A stretch of 64,000 nt of DNA from Virgibacillus proomii. GTDB lineage: Bacteria > Bacillota > Bacilli > Bacillales > Amphibacillaceae. Numbering within the stretch: the stretch's first letter is position 1; each line of letters begins with the position of its first letter. The DNA is taken from positions 1 to 64,000 of the forward strand of contig NZ_JAHLNO010000004.1 of assembly GCF_018916875.1 (NCBI RefSeq), written 5' to 3'. This document shows, in pieces, positions 8,585-17,588 of the stretch. Both the position numbers and the translations under genes were made by a program. Under the pieces are notes generated by a model. It searched no databases. It saw only the letters and a program-made list of their open reading frames with translations, and was not told where the DNA came from.

Positions 8585-8815
8585 TTGTTGAGTAAAGTTA
8601 AAAAATTGGTTAGCCTAATTTATGATAAATTTGATAGCAAAATTTATGTGAGGAATAAAAAATATGGACTTGGACTTTTTTCAGCTATTGTGTCTATAGC
8701 TTTTTTATTTGGAGGTGATGGTCTAGACGAAAATGAGCCAGATCCAACAGAAAAGTCATCTGAACAACAACAAGAGAGGAAAAATGATGAAGATAATCTA
8801 TTAGGGTACTTTTGA
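8585..8815 (+). CDS. Hypothetical single-membrane-segment protein
   Basis: A 76-codon ORF that can begin only at TTG, with no clear ribosome-binding site. It reads through a hydrophobic segment (YGLGLFSAIVSIAFLFGG) into a very acidic, Glu/Gln-rich tail (ENEPDPTEKSSEQQQERKND). Composition is protein-like but no family is recognised; it may be the remaining part of a longer gene. Confidence 0.35.
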   Translation: MLSKVKKLVSLIYDKFDSKIYVRNKKYGLGLFSAIVSIAFLFGGDGLDENEPDPTEKSSEQQQERKNDEDNLLGYF

Positions 8816-9222
8816 AATGGCGATTCATTATTTTACATGTTCCATTGTTAGCGTTTATAAAATTCACAAGAATAAGCCCCTCTTAGCTGAGGGGCTTCCA
8901 AGGTGGAAATCGGAAGTTATAAGCTTCCTGTCTTTTTAGTTTGTCCAGGATTTTATAAACTAAACCTCCTTTTAAAATTTTTTATATAATAAAATAAATG
9001 TTCTTGCTACTTGACGAACAACAGTAAGAAGAAATCAACCATAAAATTGTGGCTCACTCTAAAAAACGACTAAATGATTGAATTAAACTATTTATTGATG
9101 TTTGGATAGATTAAAAAGTCCCCTCTTATTCATAAATATTCTCTAACCTTGAATAGTTTTGCTAAATAAAAGCACACTAAATATTGATTCAATTTAAAAT
9201 CAATTATTTAAGGAGTGAAGTT
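8816..9222. other. intergenic with hairpin at 8874-8897
   Basis: AAGCCCCTC and GAGGGGCTT pair perfectly (8874-8882 with 8889-8897) but no T-run follows directly. A second hairpin (GGAAG...CTTCC) with a TTTTT tract follows about 20 bases later, so the pair may act as a terminator for the upstream ORF. The rest is A/T-rich and empty. Confidence 0.5.
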
Positions 9223-9735
9223 ATGGGAATTTTAAGTGGGAATCCTACAGAAGAACCAATGCATTATGGAGAAGTTTATTTAACATGGTCGTATCTTTTA
9301 GCTAATAACGGGGTGCTTGATCTTTATCAAGGCTTCTACAATCATGCTGGGGATGAAGATTTAAAGGAACTTATCGAAGAGGCAATTCAAGGTATTAAAG
9401 GTGAAAATCAAGAGATTGAAAATTTATTAAAAGCTAACGGAATAGCTCTTCCTCCTACACCACCAGAACGACCAGGAGCTAATTTAGAAGAAATACCAGT
9501 TGGTGCACGTTTTAATGATTTAGAAATTGCAGCGGTTTTATCAACAGATGTAGGCAAAGGGCTTGTCGCTTGCAGTACCATTATGGGACAATCAATTCGT
9601 GAAGATATAGGAATGATGTTTGGACAATTCCACTTAAAAAAGGCTCAATTTGGAGTGAAAGTATTACATCTCAACAAGGAGAAAGGTTGGTTAGTACCTC
9701 CTCCATTACATTTAAAAGCGCAAGAAGAAAATTAA
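9223..9735 (+). CDS. DUF3231 family protein
   Basis: A 170-residue soluble protein, MGILSGNPTEEPMHYGEVYL onward, typical of the Bacillaceae DUF3231 family, which are predicted alpha-helical bundles of ferritin-like topology. Many relatives carry two such halves (~340 aa); this is a single-domain version. It has repeated acidic helix segments (EDLKELIEEAIQGIKGENQE) and a Pro-rich turn (LPPTPPERPG). AGGAGTG lies upstream of the ATG at 9223; the longer frame back to 9184 has no site. A terminator follows at 9738. The biochemical role is unknown; members are often linked to spore-forming lineages (recollection). Confidence 0.85.
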   Translation: MGILSGNPTEEPMHYGEVYLTWSYLLANNGVLDLYQGFYNHAGDEDLKELIEEAIQGIKGENQEIENLLKANGIALPPTPPERPGANLEEIPVGARFNDLEIAAVLSTDVGKGLVACSTIMGQSIREDIGMMFGQFHLKKAQFGVKVLHLNKEKGWLVPPPLHLKAQEEN

Positions 9736-9737
9736 TA

Positions 9738-9763
9738 AAGCCGGGTTTTATACCCGGTTTTTC
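9738..9763 (+). terminator. Rho-independent terminator of the DUF3231 gene
   Basis: CCGGGT and ACCCGG stem extended by A/T pairs, followed by TTTTTC, 3 nt past the stop codon. Confidence 0.85.
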
Positions 9764-10169
9764 ATTTGGGAGTACTACTATTTCAGAGTCTTTTGCATCA
9801 AGTTTTCCATTCTAAATCCAAAAAATAGCCTTCGCATTATTTTTTTCCACGATAAAAACCACCATCCTATAACCATAATTGAAATTAGTTACGAGGAGGT
9901 GGCATAATTTTTTTAAAAAAACTAATGGTTCTATAGAAGGACTATTCATCAGATGGTCGGTATTTTTTCTAAGCTCTTCTCATTCTTTCTTCTTATCCAA
10001 GACAATACTTTTTAAAAATATTTTAGGTTGGTCTTTTATAGGTTGTAATGGTACAATTAAATTTGCAAATAAAAGTAAGCTAAGAAGGTTAAGGACCTGG
10101 ATAATGCTTTTTGTAAACAGAAACTATAATTTATAATAGAGGTGCAGCTTAGTTCATTCTCTAACAAGA
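9764..10169. other. decayed intergenic, no recognised gene
   Basis: A strong AGGAGGTGG at about 9893 is followed by no usable start or frame. The ORF over 9879-10136 has poor, Phe/Ser-rich composition and is probably spurious. Likely the eroded 5' part of the toxin-like gene that follows. Confidence 0.35.
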
Positions 10170-10605
10170 CAAAATGGAATTGGTAAACCTCATATTTCAA
10201 ATGCAGGGAATTTAGTACCAGCTAGTAAGAATGGTCTATATAAAGTTAGATAATTCACTGTTACAGAGCATATACTCGGAGGTTATAGAAAAAGGCCAAG
10301 TCTGACAATCCTTATACTAGTTTTACCAATACAAAAATATAATTGGTAATTATGGAGAACACGTTGTTGAATTAGATCTGCTTTAAGAAAAAATATAAGA
10401 TTAGGAAAGGTAAAGGATGTTCTGTACTTTCTCCGAAACAAATAGAAAAGTTAATAGAAGGAGATAATTTTTGGAAGAAAAGACCCATAAATTGGACGAA
10501 AAGGAATAAAGAATATTTAATTAAAGGGGAAATTCCTGATCAATACTTTAAGTTTTTTTCGAAAATTGAAAATTCTGAAACTATATTTTCAAACGAATGT
10601 TGAGG
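10170..10605 (+). pseudogene. Polymorphic-toxin-like C-terminal domain, shattered
   Basis: Legible pieces in shifting plus-strand frames: NGIGKPHISNAGNLVPASKN, VTEHILGGYRK, KSDNPYTSFTNTK, IGNYGEHVVELDL, KNIRLGKVKDV, LSPKQIEKLIEGDNFWKKR and NWTKRNKEYLIKGEIPDQYF. Order and style resemble C-terminal toxin domains of secreted Firmicute polymorphic toxins (LXG/HINT-type carriers), but I cannot name the family with certainty. At least five frameshifts or stops are present, so it is dead. The N-terminal carrier part is absent. Confidence 0.55.
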
Positions 10606-10888
10606 AGAAGTTAAAAATATAAATGTTAAGGGTATGTGGGTAAATAGAAAGATAATACCTAATAAGAATATGGGAAAATTCAGGGATTTTTTGCTTCGAT
10701 TGTTAACGAAGAAAATGAGTTAGTAGGAGAGAATTTTAATAAGAGTGGTTAGACGATTATAATTATACATCTCATTGTAGATGGCGTAAGCAGAGAAAAG
10801 GAATATTTATACCAGTAGTTTATCCTGAAGGGGATATTTACTGGAGATGATAGACGTAAGTATTATCGTAGATGTAGAATGAAGATTG
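10606..10888 (+). pseudogene. Unidentified decayed ORF after the toxin-like remnant
   Basis: Readable segments include GEVKNINVKGMWVNRKIIPN and, in another frame, FFASIVNEENELVGENFNKS, ending with GIFIPVVYPEGDIYW. It directly follows the toxin-like remnant and precedes a terminator, so it may be the end of the same gene or a former immunity gene. No family recognised. Confidence 0.35.
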
Positions 10889-10914
10889 GCCCATCATTTA
10901 AATGATGGGCTTTA
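10885..10914 (+). terminator. Rho-independent terminator
   Basis: GCCCATCATT and AATGATGGGC form a perfect 10-bp stem (10889-10910) followed by TTTAT. It marks the end of the decayed toxin-like unit. Confidence 0.8.
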
Positions 10915-10967
10915 TAAATGGGTAAGAAACTATATATTAAATTAGTAGAGACTTGAACATACTAGCC

Positions 10968-11549
10968 TGCTATGTTAACGGGAGAACCTGTATAAGGAAG
11001 AGCCTTACCATCAACTGCAACAATAACAGATTTCGCTTGAATTTTATCACCATTTTGGAAGATAATTAAATGGTTAGGCTTTGAAATGAATTGTCTTTAC
11101 GGGACCATTTAAACAAAATACTTATATGAAGTTCTTCCAAGTGGTTTAATAGGGCTTGTATTTCTGTTTTAGACTAATTTGATACAGGAAACATTCTACC
11201 GTGATCTTCCTCCTTAAGAGGGACATTTAGCTTTGTAGTGAACTCGATAATATCATAAATTATTAAATATAAAAAAGTACTGTACAGGAACTTGCTATTT
11301 CCAGGAATGTGTTTCATCACCTCATCTTGAGGTAGGCGATTCGTTACATTGCATCTACCTCCTCCTGAAATGGCTAGTTTTTCTCTGGTTCTTTCCTTTT
11401 TCGATTAATAATGTATTAGCTCCGGATTCAGCTGCAGTGATCGCAGCCATTATCCCAGAGGGACCGCCGCCGATAATAACAACATTACAATTTCCTTCAA
11501 TTCCTTTCCGTATGGTATCGTTTATGGTCTTGATGATGTGACAATCCAC
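10968..11549 (-). pseudogene. ytfP: YtfP-like NAD(P)/FAD-dependent oxidoreductase, truncated
   Basis: The minus strand begins with a clear FAD-binding Rossmann motif: [20 protein letters not shown] then [11 protein letters not shown]. After a frameshift near 11,370 the frames continue with family features ([17 protein letters not shown], then IQAKSVIVAVDGKALPYTGS) and stop after about 190 residues, whereas HI0933/YhiN/YtfP flavoproteins have about 420. The 5' end is also odd: an unusual leader precedes the GGG motif with no convincing start. In B. subtilis ytfP neighbours ytgP, as here, so this is a decayed orthologue rather than an import (context inference). Confidence 0.75.
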
Positions 11550-11781
11550 TGGAATTTAGCTTTATAGACTTAGATTATGAAATTGTACAGATATTTTAAG
11601 CCCTTCTTGTATGAAAAAACATAGCAAGAGAAATTCTCTTTTACGTTTTTTGTAAAAGATGTCCCCATAAATTGATTAGCTTGAACGAAAAGTGTGATAA
11701 AATAGGTCATAAGCTAATTTAATGTCTACTAAAAATATATAGAAGCTTTTTAATTAAATGTTGGTAAATGCAGGTGAAATA

Positions 11782-13395
11782 ATGTCAAATATTGTACGTG
11801 GAACTATGTTATTAACTGGAGCATCTTTTCTCTCCAAATTTCTCGGAATGATTTATGTCATTCCATTTAATTCGTTAGTTGGTGCAACTGGTGGTACCCT
11901 GTTTGCATATGCTTATACACCCTATAATATTTTTATTAGTTTGTCTACTGTAGGTGTACCGCTAGCTGTATCTAAATTTGTGGCAAAGTATAATGCTGTC
12001 GGAGATTATAAAACAGGGATGCGAATGTTCCGTACTGGCATGACGCTAATGATCGTAACAGGAGTATTAGCGTTCTTTGCGATGTTTTTAAGTGCGGATT
12101 GGTTGGCAGCACAAATGATTACAAGTCAAGATGCGAGAAGCATTACTTCTGCTGATGTGGCATTTGTAATTAAAATGGTTAGTTTTGCCCTTATTTTAAT
12201 ACCGGCGATGAGCATTGTAAGGGGATTTTTTCAAGGACATCATTCCATGGGCCCTACAGCAATATCGCAAATTATGGAACAAATTGTCCGTATTGCATTT
12301 ATATTAGGTGGATCATTTGTTATTGTTTCGGTATTAAATGGTTCTGTTATAGCTGCAGTTGGATTTTCTACCTTTTCTGCGTTTTTAGGGGCGGTTGCTT
12401 CCTGTTTTGTTTTATGGGTATACTGGCATAAACGCCAGCCGTACATACATAAACAAATGCAACAGCAAATTTATACACATGATATTCGCACGCGCGACAT
12501 GCTTGCTGAGTTGTTTCGTTATGCCGGTCCATTTATTTTAGTAGGTCTAGCTACACCCGTCTATCAATTGATTGATCAATTTACTTTTGAAAGAGCAATG
12601 GTAGCGAGTAATCAAGGAGATATTTGGGCATTTGCTTATTCAGCTATGAATTTTTATGGTCATAAGCTTGTAATTATTCCTGTTACACTTGCTACAGGTT
12701 TGTCGCTTGCGATTTTACCGGAGATGACAAAATCATTTACGCAGAAAAATAGAGTATTTTTAGAAAAACAGATTAACCAAGCGCTTCAAATAATTATGTT
12801 TCTTATCTTACCTGCTGCTGTAGGACTATCTATTTTGTCGAAAGAAGCATATGGTACATTATTTGGGATAGACAATATCCAGATATCTGGTCAGTTACTT
12901 GCATGGTATGCACCGGTAGCGCTAGTCTTTGGCTTGTTTACGGTGTCGTCATCTATTTTGCAAAGCATTAATCAACAGCGCTTTGCTGTTATTAGTTTGT
13001 CTGCTGGAGTCTTAGTAAAATTATTGTTCAATATTCAACTTATTTATGTGTTTGGTGCTAAAGGAGCGATTATTGGCACAGCTTTAGCAGCTGGAATAGC
13101 TATGATATTAAACCTTTGGCGAATAAGCACAACAATCCAATTTTCGTATAAGCAATTAATGAAACGAACGATCTTAATCGGTATATTTATTGCGATTATG
13201 TCTTTGTTTATCATTTTACTTCGATTTTTGTTGAATATGGTCGTACCAGAAGGCAGATTCGGCATGAGTATAGTTTTAACCGTATGTATCGTTGTGGGTG
13301 GAATGGTTTATTTAGGATTAGCCTACTATTCCACATTAATGGAAAGAGTATTAGGAAGGCGAATTGGCTTTTTAGATAAATTATTCCGACGATAG
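11782..13395 (+). CDS. ytgP: Lipid II flippase-type polysaccharide exporter (YtgP/MurJ-like, MOP superfamily)
   Basis: A 537-residue polytopic membrane protein of the PST/MVF branch of the MOP superfamily with about 14 predicted membrane segments. It starts MSNIVRGTMLLTGASFLSKF, the typical first helix of Bacillus YtgP. In B. subtilis YtgP (also called MurJ) shares the lipid II flipping function with Amj, moving peptidoglycan precursor across the membrane (family knowledge). Recognisable segments are FVIKMVSFALILIPAMSIVRGFFQG in pieces and the YAGPFILVGLATPVYQLIDQ core. The start at 11782 is preferred because AGGTGA lies 5 nt upstream; ATG at 11758 has none. It heads a run with the pseudouridine synthase gene 11 nt after its stop. 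Confidence 0.9.
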   Translation: MSNIVRGTMLLTGASFLSKFLGMIYVIPFNSLVGATGGTLFAYAYTPYNIFISLSTVGVPLAVSKFVAKYNAVGDYKTGMRMFRTGMTLMIVTGVLAFFAMFLSADWLAAQMITSQDARSITSADVAFVIKMVSFALILIPAMSIVRGFFQGHHSMGPTAISQIMEQIVRIAFILGGSFVIVSVLNGSVIAAVGFSTFSAFLGAVASCFVLWVYWHKRQPYIHKQMQQQIYTHDIRTRDMLAELFRYAGPFILVGLATPVYQLIDQFTFERAMVASNQGDIWAFAYSAMNFYGHKLVIIPVTLATGLSLAILPEMTKSFTQKNRVFLEKQINQALQIIMFLILPAAVGLSILSKEAYGTLFGIDNIQISGQLLAWYAPVALVFGLFTVSSSILQSINQQRFAVISLSAGVLVKLLFNIQLIYVFGAKGAIIGTALAAGIAMILNLWRISTTIQFSYKQLMKRTILIGIFIAIMSLFIILLRFLLNMVVPEGRFGMSIVLTVCIVVGGMVYLGLAYYSTLMERVLGRRIGFLDKLFRR

Positions 13396-13406
13396 GAGCG
13401 AAGTAA

Positions 13407-14117
13407 ATGCGGCTTGATAAATTATTAGCCAATGCTGGATTAGGTAGTCGCAAAGATGTAAAAGCATTACTCAAGAAAGGCTGTGTCACGGTGAATGGCG
13501 AAATAATAAAGAATGGAACAATGCATGTTGATGAGAATGCAGATATTATAAAAGTTAATGAAACAGCTATTCACTATCAAAAATATGTGTATATTATGAT
13601 GCATAAACCTCCTGGAGTTATTTCAGCAACGGAGGATAAGCGGGAAAAAACAGTTATTGATCTTCTGCCATCTGATATAAAGAGATTTCGACCATTTCCG
13701 GTTGGACGGCTTGATAAAGATACAGAAGGACTATTACTTATCACAAATAATGGCGAGTTAGCTCATCAATTATTATCGCCAAAAAAGCAAGTGGATAAAA
13801 CCTATTATGCAAAGGTAAAGGGACTAGTAACAGAAGAAGATTGTAATTATTTTGCAAGAGGGGTCCGTTTGAATGACGGGTATATTACAAAGCCAGCTTT
13901 ATTAAGAATCATACAGCAAGGAGATGTGTCCGAGGTTGAGATTGTTATTTCAGAAGGGAAGTTTCATCAAGTGAAACGTATGTTTCTAGCAGTAGATAAA
14001 AAAGTAATTTATTTGAAACGTACGAAAATGGGAAAATTAAGCCTTGATAGCCAGCTGAATCTTGGAGAATACCGCGAACTTTCAAAGGATGAGCTTGAAT
14101 TATTAACCAAGTCGTAA
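13407..14117 (+). CDS. ytzG: RsuA/RluB-family rRNA pseudouridine synthase
   Basis: A 236-residue enzyme with an N-terminal S4 RNA-binding domain (MRLDKLLANAGLGSRKDVKA, about 1-60) and a pseudouridine synthase domain. The catalytic motif GRLDKDTEGLL (about 99-109) carries the active-site Asp. EGKFHQVKRMF near residue 190 is the second conserved motif. It isomerises a specific uridine in rRNA; RsuA-type enzymes act on 16S U516, and YtzG is the B. subtilis counterpart at this locus. A GGAGCG site precedes the ATG, and the spacing to ytgP suggests cotranscription. Confidence 0.9.
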   Translation: MRLDKLLANAGLGSRKDVKALLKKGCVTVNGEIIKNGTMHVDENADIIKVNETAIHYQKYVYIMMHKPPGVISATEDKREKTVIDLLPSDIKRFRPFPVGRLDKDTEGLLLITNNGELAHQLLSPKKQVDKTYYAKVKGLVTEEDCNYFARGVRLNDGYITKPALLRIIQQGDVSEVEIVISEGKFHQVKRMFLAVDKKVIYLKRTKMGKLSLDSQLNLGEYRELSKDELELLTKS

Positions 14118-14143
14118 AGAGAACGAAGACTGGAGGTTAAACG

Positions 14144-14728
14144 ATGTCAAATTTTCCACATTATTTTATTGCTATTTCTTTACCAAAACGATTACAACAA
14201 TTTTTTGCCGACTGGCAATCTGAGTTGAAAACTATTTTACCCTATAAACAGTGGACGAACTTTCAAGATTTGCATATAACTTTAAAGTATTTAGGTCCGG
14301 TATCCGATATTAAATTAAAGGATTTAATAAAAAGGTTGCATGCTATTTCCTTTACCCCATTTCACATACAAGTGGGCAGTATTGGCATGTTTGGCGCTTC
14401 AGCAAAACCTAGAGTCCTTTATGTTGCCGTTGAATTATCAGAAGCGTTAGCTGATTTGAAGCAACAAGTTGAATCCGTTACAAGTCATGAAGGATTTGTG
14501 CCTGAAGAACGTCCATATACTCCTCACATTACATTGGCAAAAAAATGGAACGGATTGAATTCGCTGCCTGATAAAATAGAACATATTAAAAGAAACTTTA
14601 CCGAGCAAATACGTTTATATGTAGATCAATTTTTAATATATCGGATTTTTCCAAAGGAGTCTCCAACATATCGAATGGAAGCTATTTTTACAGCAAAGGG
14701 AGGTGGAGGCACTGGCGCAATTAATTAA
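14144..14728 (+). CDS. thpR: RNA 2',3'-cyclic phosphodiesterase (ThpR/LigT, YtlP)
   Basis: A 194-residue member of the 2H phosphoesterase family. The two signature motifs are present: HITLKYLG (about residue 44) and PHITLAKK (about residue 126), whose His-x-Thr pairs form the active site that opens 2',3'-cyclic phosphates on RNA. The start ATG is preceded by GGAGG. The stop overlaps the start region of the next gene, so the two are translationally coupled. B. subtilis has ytlP at the same place. Confidence 0.9.
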   Translation: MSNFPHYFIAISLPKRLQQFFADWQSELKTILPYKQWTNFQDLHITLKYLGPVSDIKLKDLIKRLHAISFTPFHIQVGSIGMFGASAKPRVLYVAVELSEALADLKQQVESVTSHEGFVPEERPYTPHITLAKKWNGLNSLPDKIEHIKRNFTEQIRLYVDQFLIYRIFPKESPTYRMEAIFTAKGGGGTGAIN

Positions 14729-15638
14729 ATTGCAGGATTATGTTTCGAGATATGAATGGAATGTATATCGGTATCCAAGTCAATTCATCCGCTTAAAAAA
14801 TGAGAATTGGAACAAATTGATAGCTCTTTGGGAAGAACGTGAAGATTTATCTGAAGTCAAAATAAACGTGGAAACAACAGAAGAGCATCATCCACGCTGG
14901 AAGATTTGGAAACGAAAATCGAAATCAGTACATGATGAAGAAGACATAGAAGCTGATTTTTATGATCTTCCGGATACGAAAGAAGAATTAAAACAATATT
15001 TTCTTGATAAGCTATTGCAAATTCAACTTAAATGGGCAACTTCCACTGTTACAGATATATCATTTGTAGATAAACAATGGGTGGAAGACCCTGAAATCAG
15101 GTATTTTTTACAACGTTTCCCTGATACGTATCTTTTTATGTATTATCCTGTTTTTAATATTAAAAAAGCTCCCGTAGATGGTGAAATAGTTTTAATTACT
15201 CCAGTAGGTATTGAAATAATTAGCCAAATTAGAGCTGAAAAGGATGCAACTATTATAGCTCAGGATCAGCGAACATGGATAGTGAAAGAAAATGATGAAG
15301 AACGCAAGATGCTAAGCCCGCAAATTGCATTGAAGCGAACAGAACAAATTATTAAGAGCATATTAAAACACCATGAAGTACAGCTTCCGATTCAAAAAAC
15401 AGTGCTTGCAAAAGAAAATCCAATTCATTTTCTAGAAGAACCCTACCAAATCAAACTCATTGGAATGCATCAATATGAATCTTGGTTTAGGCAAAGAAGA
15501 AATATTTCGTCACCACTTAAAAGTCATCAACTTAAGACGGCTGAAATACTATTAAAACATTGTCAAACAACTTCCGTTAAAAGGCCAGAGTGGGAAGAAG
15601 AACGGGACGAATTTGAATTTGTTTCTGATGAATTTTAA
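14703..15638 (+). CDS. ytlQ: YtlQ-like conserved protein
   Basis: A 311-residue acidic, soluble protein of unknown biochemical role. Its N-terminus (QLIKLQDYVSRYEWNVYRYP then SQFIRLKNENW) is typical of the protein following YtlP in Bacillaceae. It contains a charged linker (KRKSKSVHDEEDIEADFYDL) and a mixed alpha/beta central part that may be nuclease-related (NERD-like); that is a guess from secondary-structure feel only. The start is uncertain: GTG at 14703 lies inside the AAAGGGAGGTGGAGG site, and TTG at 14730 is about 20 nt past it. Gene name rests on synteny and resemblance. Confidence 0.7.
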   Translation: MEALAQLIKLQDYVSRYEWNVYRYPSQFIRLKNENWNKLIALWEEREDLSEVKINVETTEEHHPRWKIWKRKSKSVHDEEDIEADFYDLPDTKEELKQYFLDKLLQIQLKWATSTVTDISFVDKQWVEDPEIRYFLQRFPDTYLFMYYPVFNIKKAPVDGEIVLITPVGIEIISQIRAEKDATIIAQDQRTWIVKENDEERKMLSPQIALKRTEQIIKSILKHHEVQLPIQKTVLAKENPIHFLEEPYQIKLIGMHQYESWFRQRRNISSPLKSHQLKTAEILLKHCQTTSVKRPEWEEERDEFEFVSDEF

Positions 15639-15725
15639 TGGTTCTAACATTGATATTTGTATTTTTGACTGGATATCGATAAAATATATTATTGAACGCT
15701 AAATTTTGAAAGATGTGAGGAATAT

Positions 15726-16538
15726 ATGTTGAACTGGCTGAAGCGAGTTCTAGGCAGTGATTGGGAAGTAGTTCCAGCAGGTGGATTAACTGGAGATGCT
15801 TACTTAGCAACAAAGGATAATCAGCGGCTATTTTTAAAAAGAAATTCTTCACCATTTTTAGCCGTTCTGTCGGCTGAAAGGATCGTGCCAAAATTAATTT
15901 GGACAAAGCGAATGGAAAACGGCGATGTAATTACAGCACAGGAATGGCTTGAAGGTAGGGAATTAAAACCGGCAGAAATGCGGCATTTACGTGTTGCAGA
16001 CTTGTTACGTAAAATTCATCAGTCGTCTGAATTACTATACATGCTAATGAGGTTAGGAAAAAAACCAATTACCTCGGATGATAGTTTTAGGATGATTAAG
16101 GAGCGCTTAACGCAAACGGACTTACTTCAATCACATGAACAGGTCAAAATTTCGTTAGACTATTTGGAAAAGCTGCTCCCTATTACAAGAAAACAAAAAT
16201 TAGTTGTGTGTCACGGTGATTTAAATCATAATAATTTACTTTTAACGGATGAAGGCCATTTATATCTTATTGATTGGGATAATGCGTTAATAGCTGATCC
16301 GGTTATTGATTATGGAATGATCTTAAATTGGTACATTCCAAAAGAAAACTGGAAGGAATGGCTAAATAGTTATGGTATTGCTGAAGATGATCATTTAATA
16401 GGCCGGATGTATTGGTATTTATTGATCGATACACTATATTATTTGTGCTGGCATAAAGAACGTGATGAAAATAGTAAATTTGTCGAACGTTTAACTAATC
16501 TTCATGATTTAAATAACCAAATCAAGGTCTTAATTTAG
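15726..16538 (+). CDS. ytmP: Phosphotransferase, APH/choline-kinase-like (YtmP)
   Basis: A 270-residue protein-kinase-like fold enzyme. Seen: the N-terminal lobe Lys in RLFLKRNSSPFLAVLSAERI, the catalytic loop HGDLNHNNLL (about 162-171, Asp and Asn) and the metal-binding DWDNALIADPVIDYG (about 183-197). These are the Brenner-type motifs of the aminoglycoside/choline kinase family. The substrate is not known for YtmP. Its position beside trmB and ytzH is the same as in B. subtilis. Its 3' end overlaps the convergent ytzH by 9 nt. Confidence 0.88.
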   Translation: MLNWLKRVLGSDWEVVPAGGLTGDAYLATKDNQRLFLKRNSSPFLAVLSAERIVPKLIWTKRMENGDVITAQEWLEGRELKPAEMRHLRVADLLRKIHQSSELLYMLMRLGKKPITSDDSFRMIKERLTQTDLLQSHEQVKISLDYLEKLLPITRKQKLVVCHGDLNHNNLLLTDEGHLYLIDWDNALIADPVIDYGMILNWYIPKENWKEWLNSYGIAEDDHLIGRMYWYLLIDTLYYLCWHKERDENSKFVERLTNLHDLNNQIKVLI

Positions 16539-16817
16539 ATTAGTCTGATGAATTGCTTCCACCCATGTTGCCAATTGTTGGTTATTAGCTGTAATATGCG
16601 CTTCAATGTTTGATGAAGACTCACCATCTTTACCATATGCATATATTTCAGGGAGCAATTGTTGTAATTGCTGGTCGGTTAAGTCATTATTTTGCATTAA
16701 TGACTTAACTAGTCTTGTAATTTGCTCGTACTCGGCTACATTGCCGCAACAATCGTTCCGCTGTTCATCTAATAAATCCATAAGTAAGGTTAGTTGATGG
16801 TTTATGTTTAATGTCAT
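16530..16817 (-). CDS. ytzH: YtzH-like protein
   Basis: A 95-residue, largely helical soluble protein with a C-C pair (NDCCGNVAEYEQITRLVKSL) and a Gln-rich middle (LTDQQLQQLLPEIYAYG). This matches the small YtzH family found between ytmP and trmB in Bacillaceae. The start ATG at 16817 has GAGGTG 6 nt upstream; the in-frame GTG three codons earlier is part of that site and is rejected. It is transcribed against its neighbours. Function unknown. Confidence 0.8.
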   Translation of the reverse strand: MTLNINHQLTLLMDLLDEQRNDCCGNVAEYEQITRLVKSLMQNNDLTDQQLQQLLPEIYAYGKDGESSSNIEAHITANNQQLATWVEAIHQTNLN

Positions 16818-16892
16818 TAGAATCACCTCTAATCTTAGTATCGTTCATCATTTAAATTCTATACCTTCGTAACAGAAAGAGAGGATTCTAAA

Positions 16893-17543
16893 TTGCGTCA
16901 ACGTAATAAACCGTGGGCGGATGAATTTTTACGTCACCATACAGATATAGTTATTCCTAATCCTGAAAAAAATCGTAATTGCTGGCATACGCTTTTTGGC
17001 AATGATGCACCAATCCACTTGGAAATTGGTACGGGAAAAGGTCAATTTATTGTAGAAATGGCTAAGCAATACCCACATATCAATTTTATTGGACTCGAAG
17101 TAGCTAAAAGCATTATTGTGACTGCAGCACAAAAAGTCATTGATTCAGGATTACCTAATATTCGATTGTTGAATGAAGATGCTGCTTGCTTACCAGAATT
17201 TTTTTCGAGAAATGAATTATCTGTTATTTATTTGAATTTTTCAGATCCCTGGCCAAAAAACCGTCATGAAAAGCGAAGATTAACATATTTTACATTTTTA
17301 GAAAAATATAAAAATGTGTTACATCCAAACGGTGAAATCATTGTTAAAACAGATAATATGGGATTATTTGAGTATTCATTAGTAAGTTTTTCTAAAAATG
17401 GATGGGAGTTGGAGGAAGTTAACTTAGACCTTCACAGTCTGGATGACCCGACTAATTGTATGACAGAATATGAGGAGAAGTTCGCTGCCAAGGGTCAGCC
17501 TATATATCGCTGTCGTGTAAAATTAAAAAAAGGCAGTGAATGA
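16893..17543 (+). CDS. trmB: tRNA (guanine(46)-N7)-methyltransferase TrmB
   Basis: A 216-residue SAM-dependent enzyme that makes m7G46 in the tRNA variable loop. Conserved features: HLEIGTGKGQFIVEMAKQYP (SAM motif I, about 48-67), NFIGLEVAKSIIV, the catalytic NFSDPWPKNRHEKRRL (about 116-131) and ...FEYSLVSF near the end. The start is TTG: AGAGAGGA is 8 nt upstream and no ATG fits. A strong terminator follows immediately. Confidence 0.95.
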   Translation: MRQRNKPWADEFLRHHTDIVIPNPEKNRNCWHTLFGNDAPIHLEIGTGKGQFIVEMAKQYPHINFIGLEVAKSIIVTAAQKVIDSGLPNIRLLNEDAACLPEFFSRNELSVIYLNFSDPWPKNRHEKRRLTYFTFLEKYKNVLHPNGEIIVKTDNMGLFEYSLVSFSKNGWELEEVNLDLHSLDDPTNCMTEYEEKFAAKGQPIYRCRVKLKKGSE

Positions 17544-17588
17544 AAATAGCCGAGCGAAATGGGAGAACATCGCTCGGCTATTTTCATT
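17542..17588 (+). terminator. Rho-independent terminator of trmB
   Basis: A 15-bp perfect stem (17542-17556 with 17571-17585, core TAGCCGAGCG/CGCTCGGCTA) with a 14-nt loop and a TTTT tract. It starts in the trmB stop codon. Confidence 0.92.

Noticed and set aside
8874..8897. AAGCCCCTC/GAGGGGCTT hairpin as an IS605/TnpB right end
   Set aside because: It has only one copy in the window, no matching left end and no transposase remnants; a plain terminator-like hairpin is simpler.
9879..10136. 85-codon ORF near a strong AGGAGGTGG
   Set aside because: The ribosome-binding site lies inside the ORF rather than before its start, composition is atypical, and no similarity is recognised; more likely eroded sequence.
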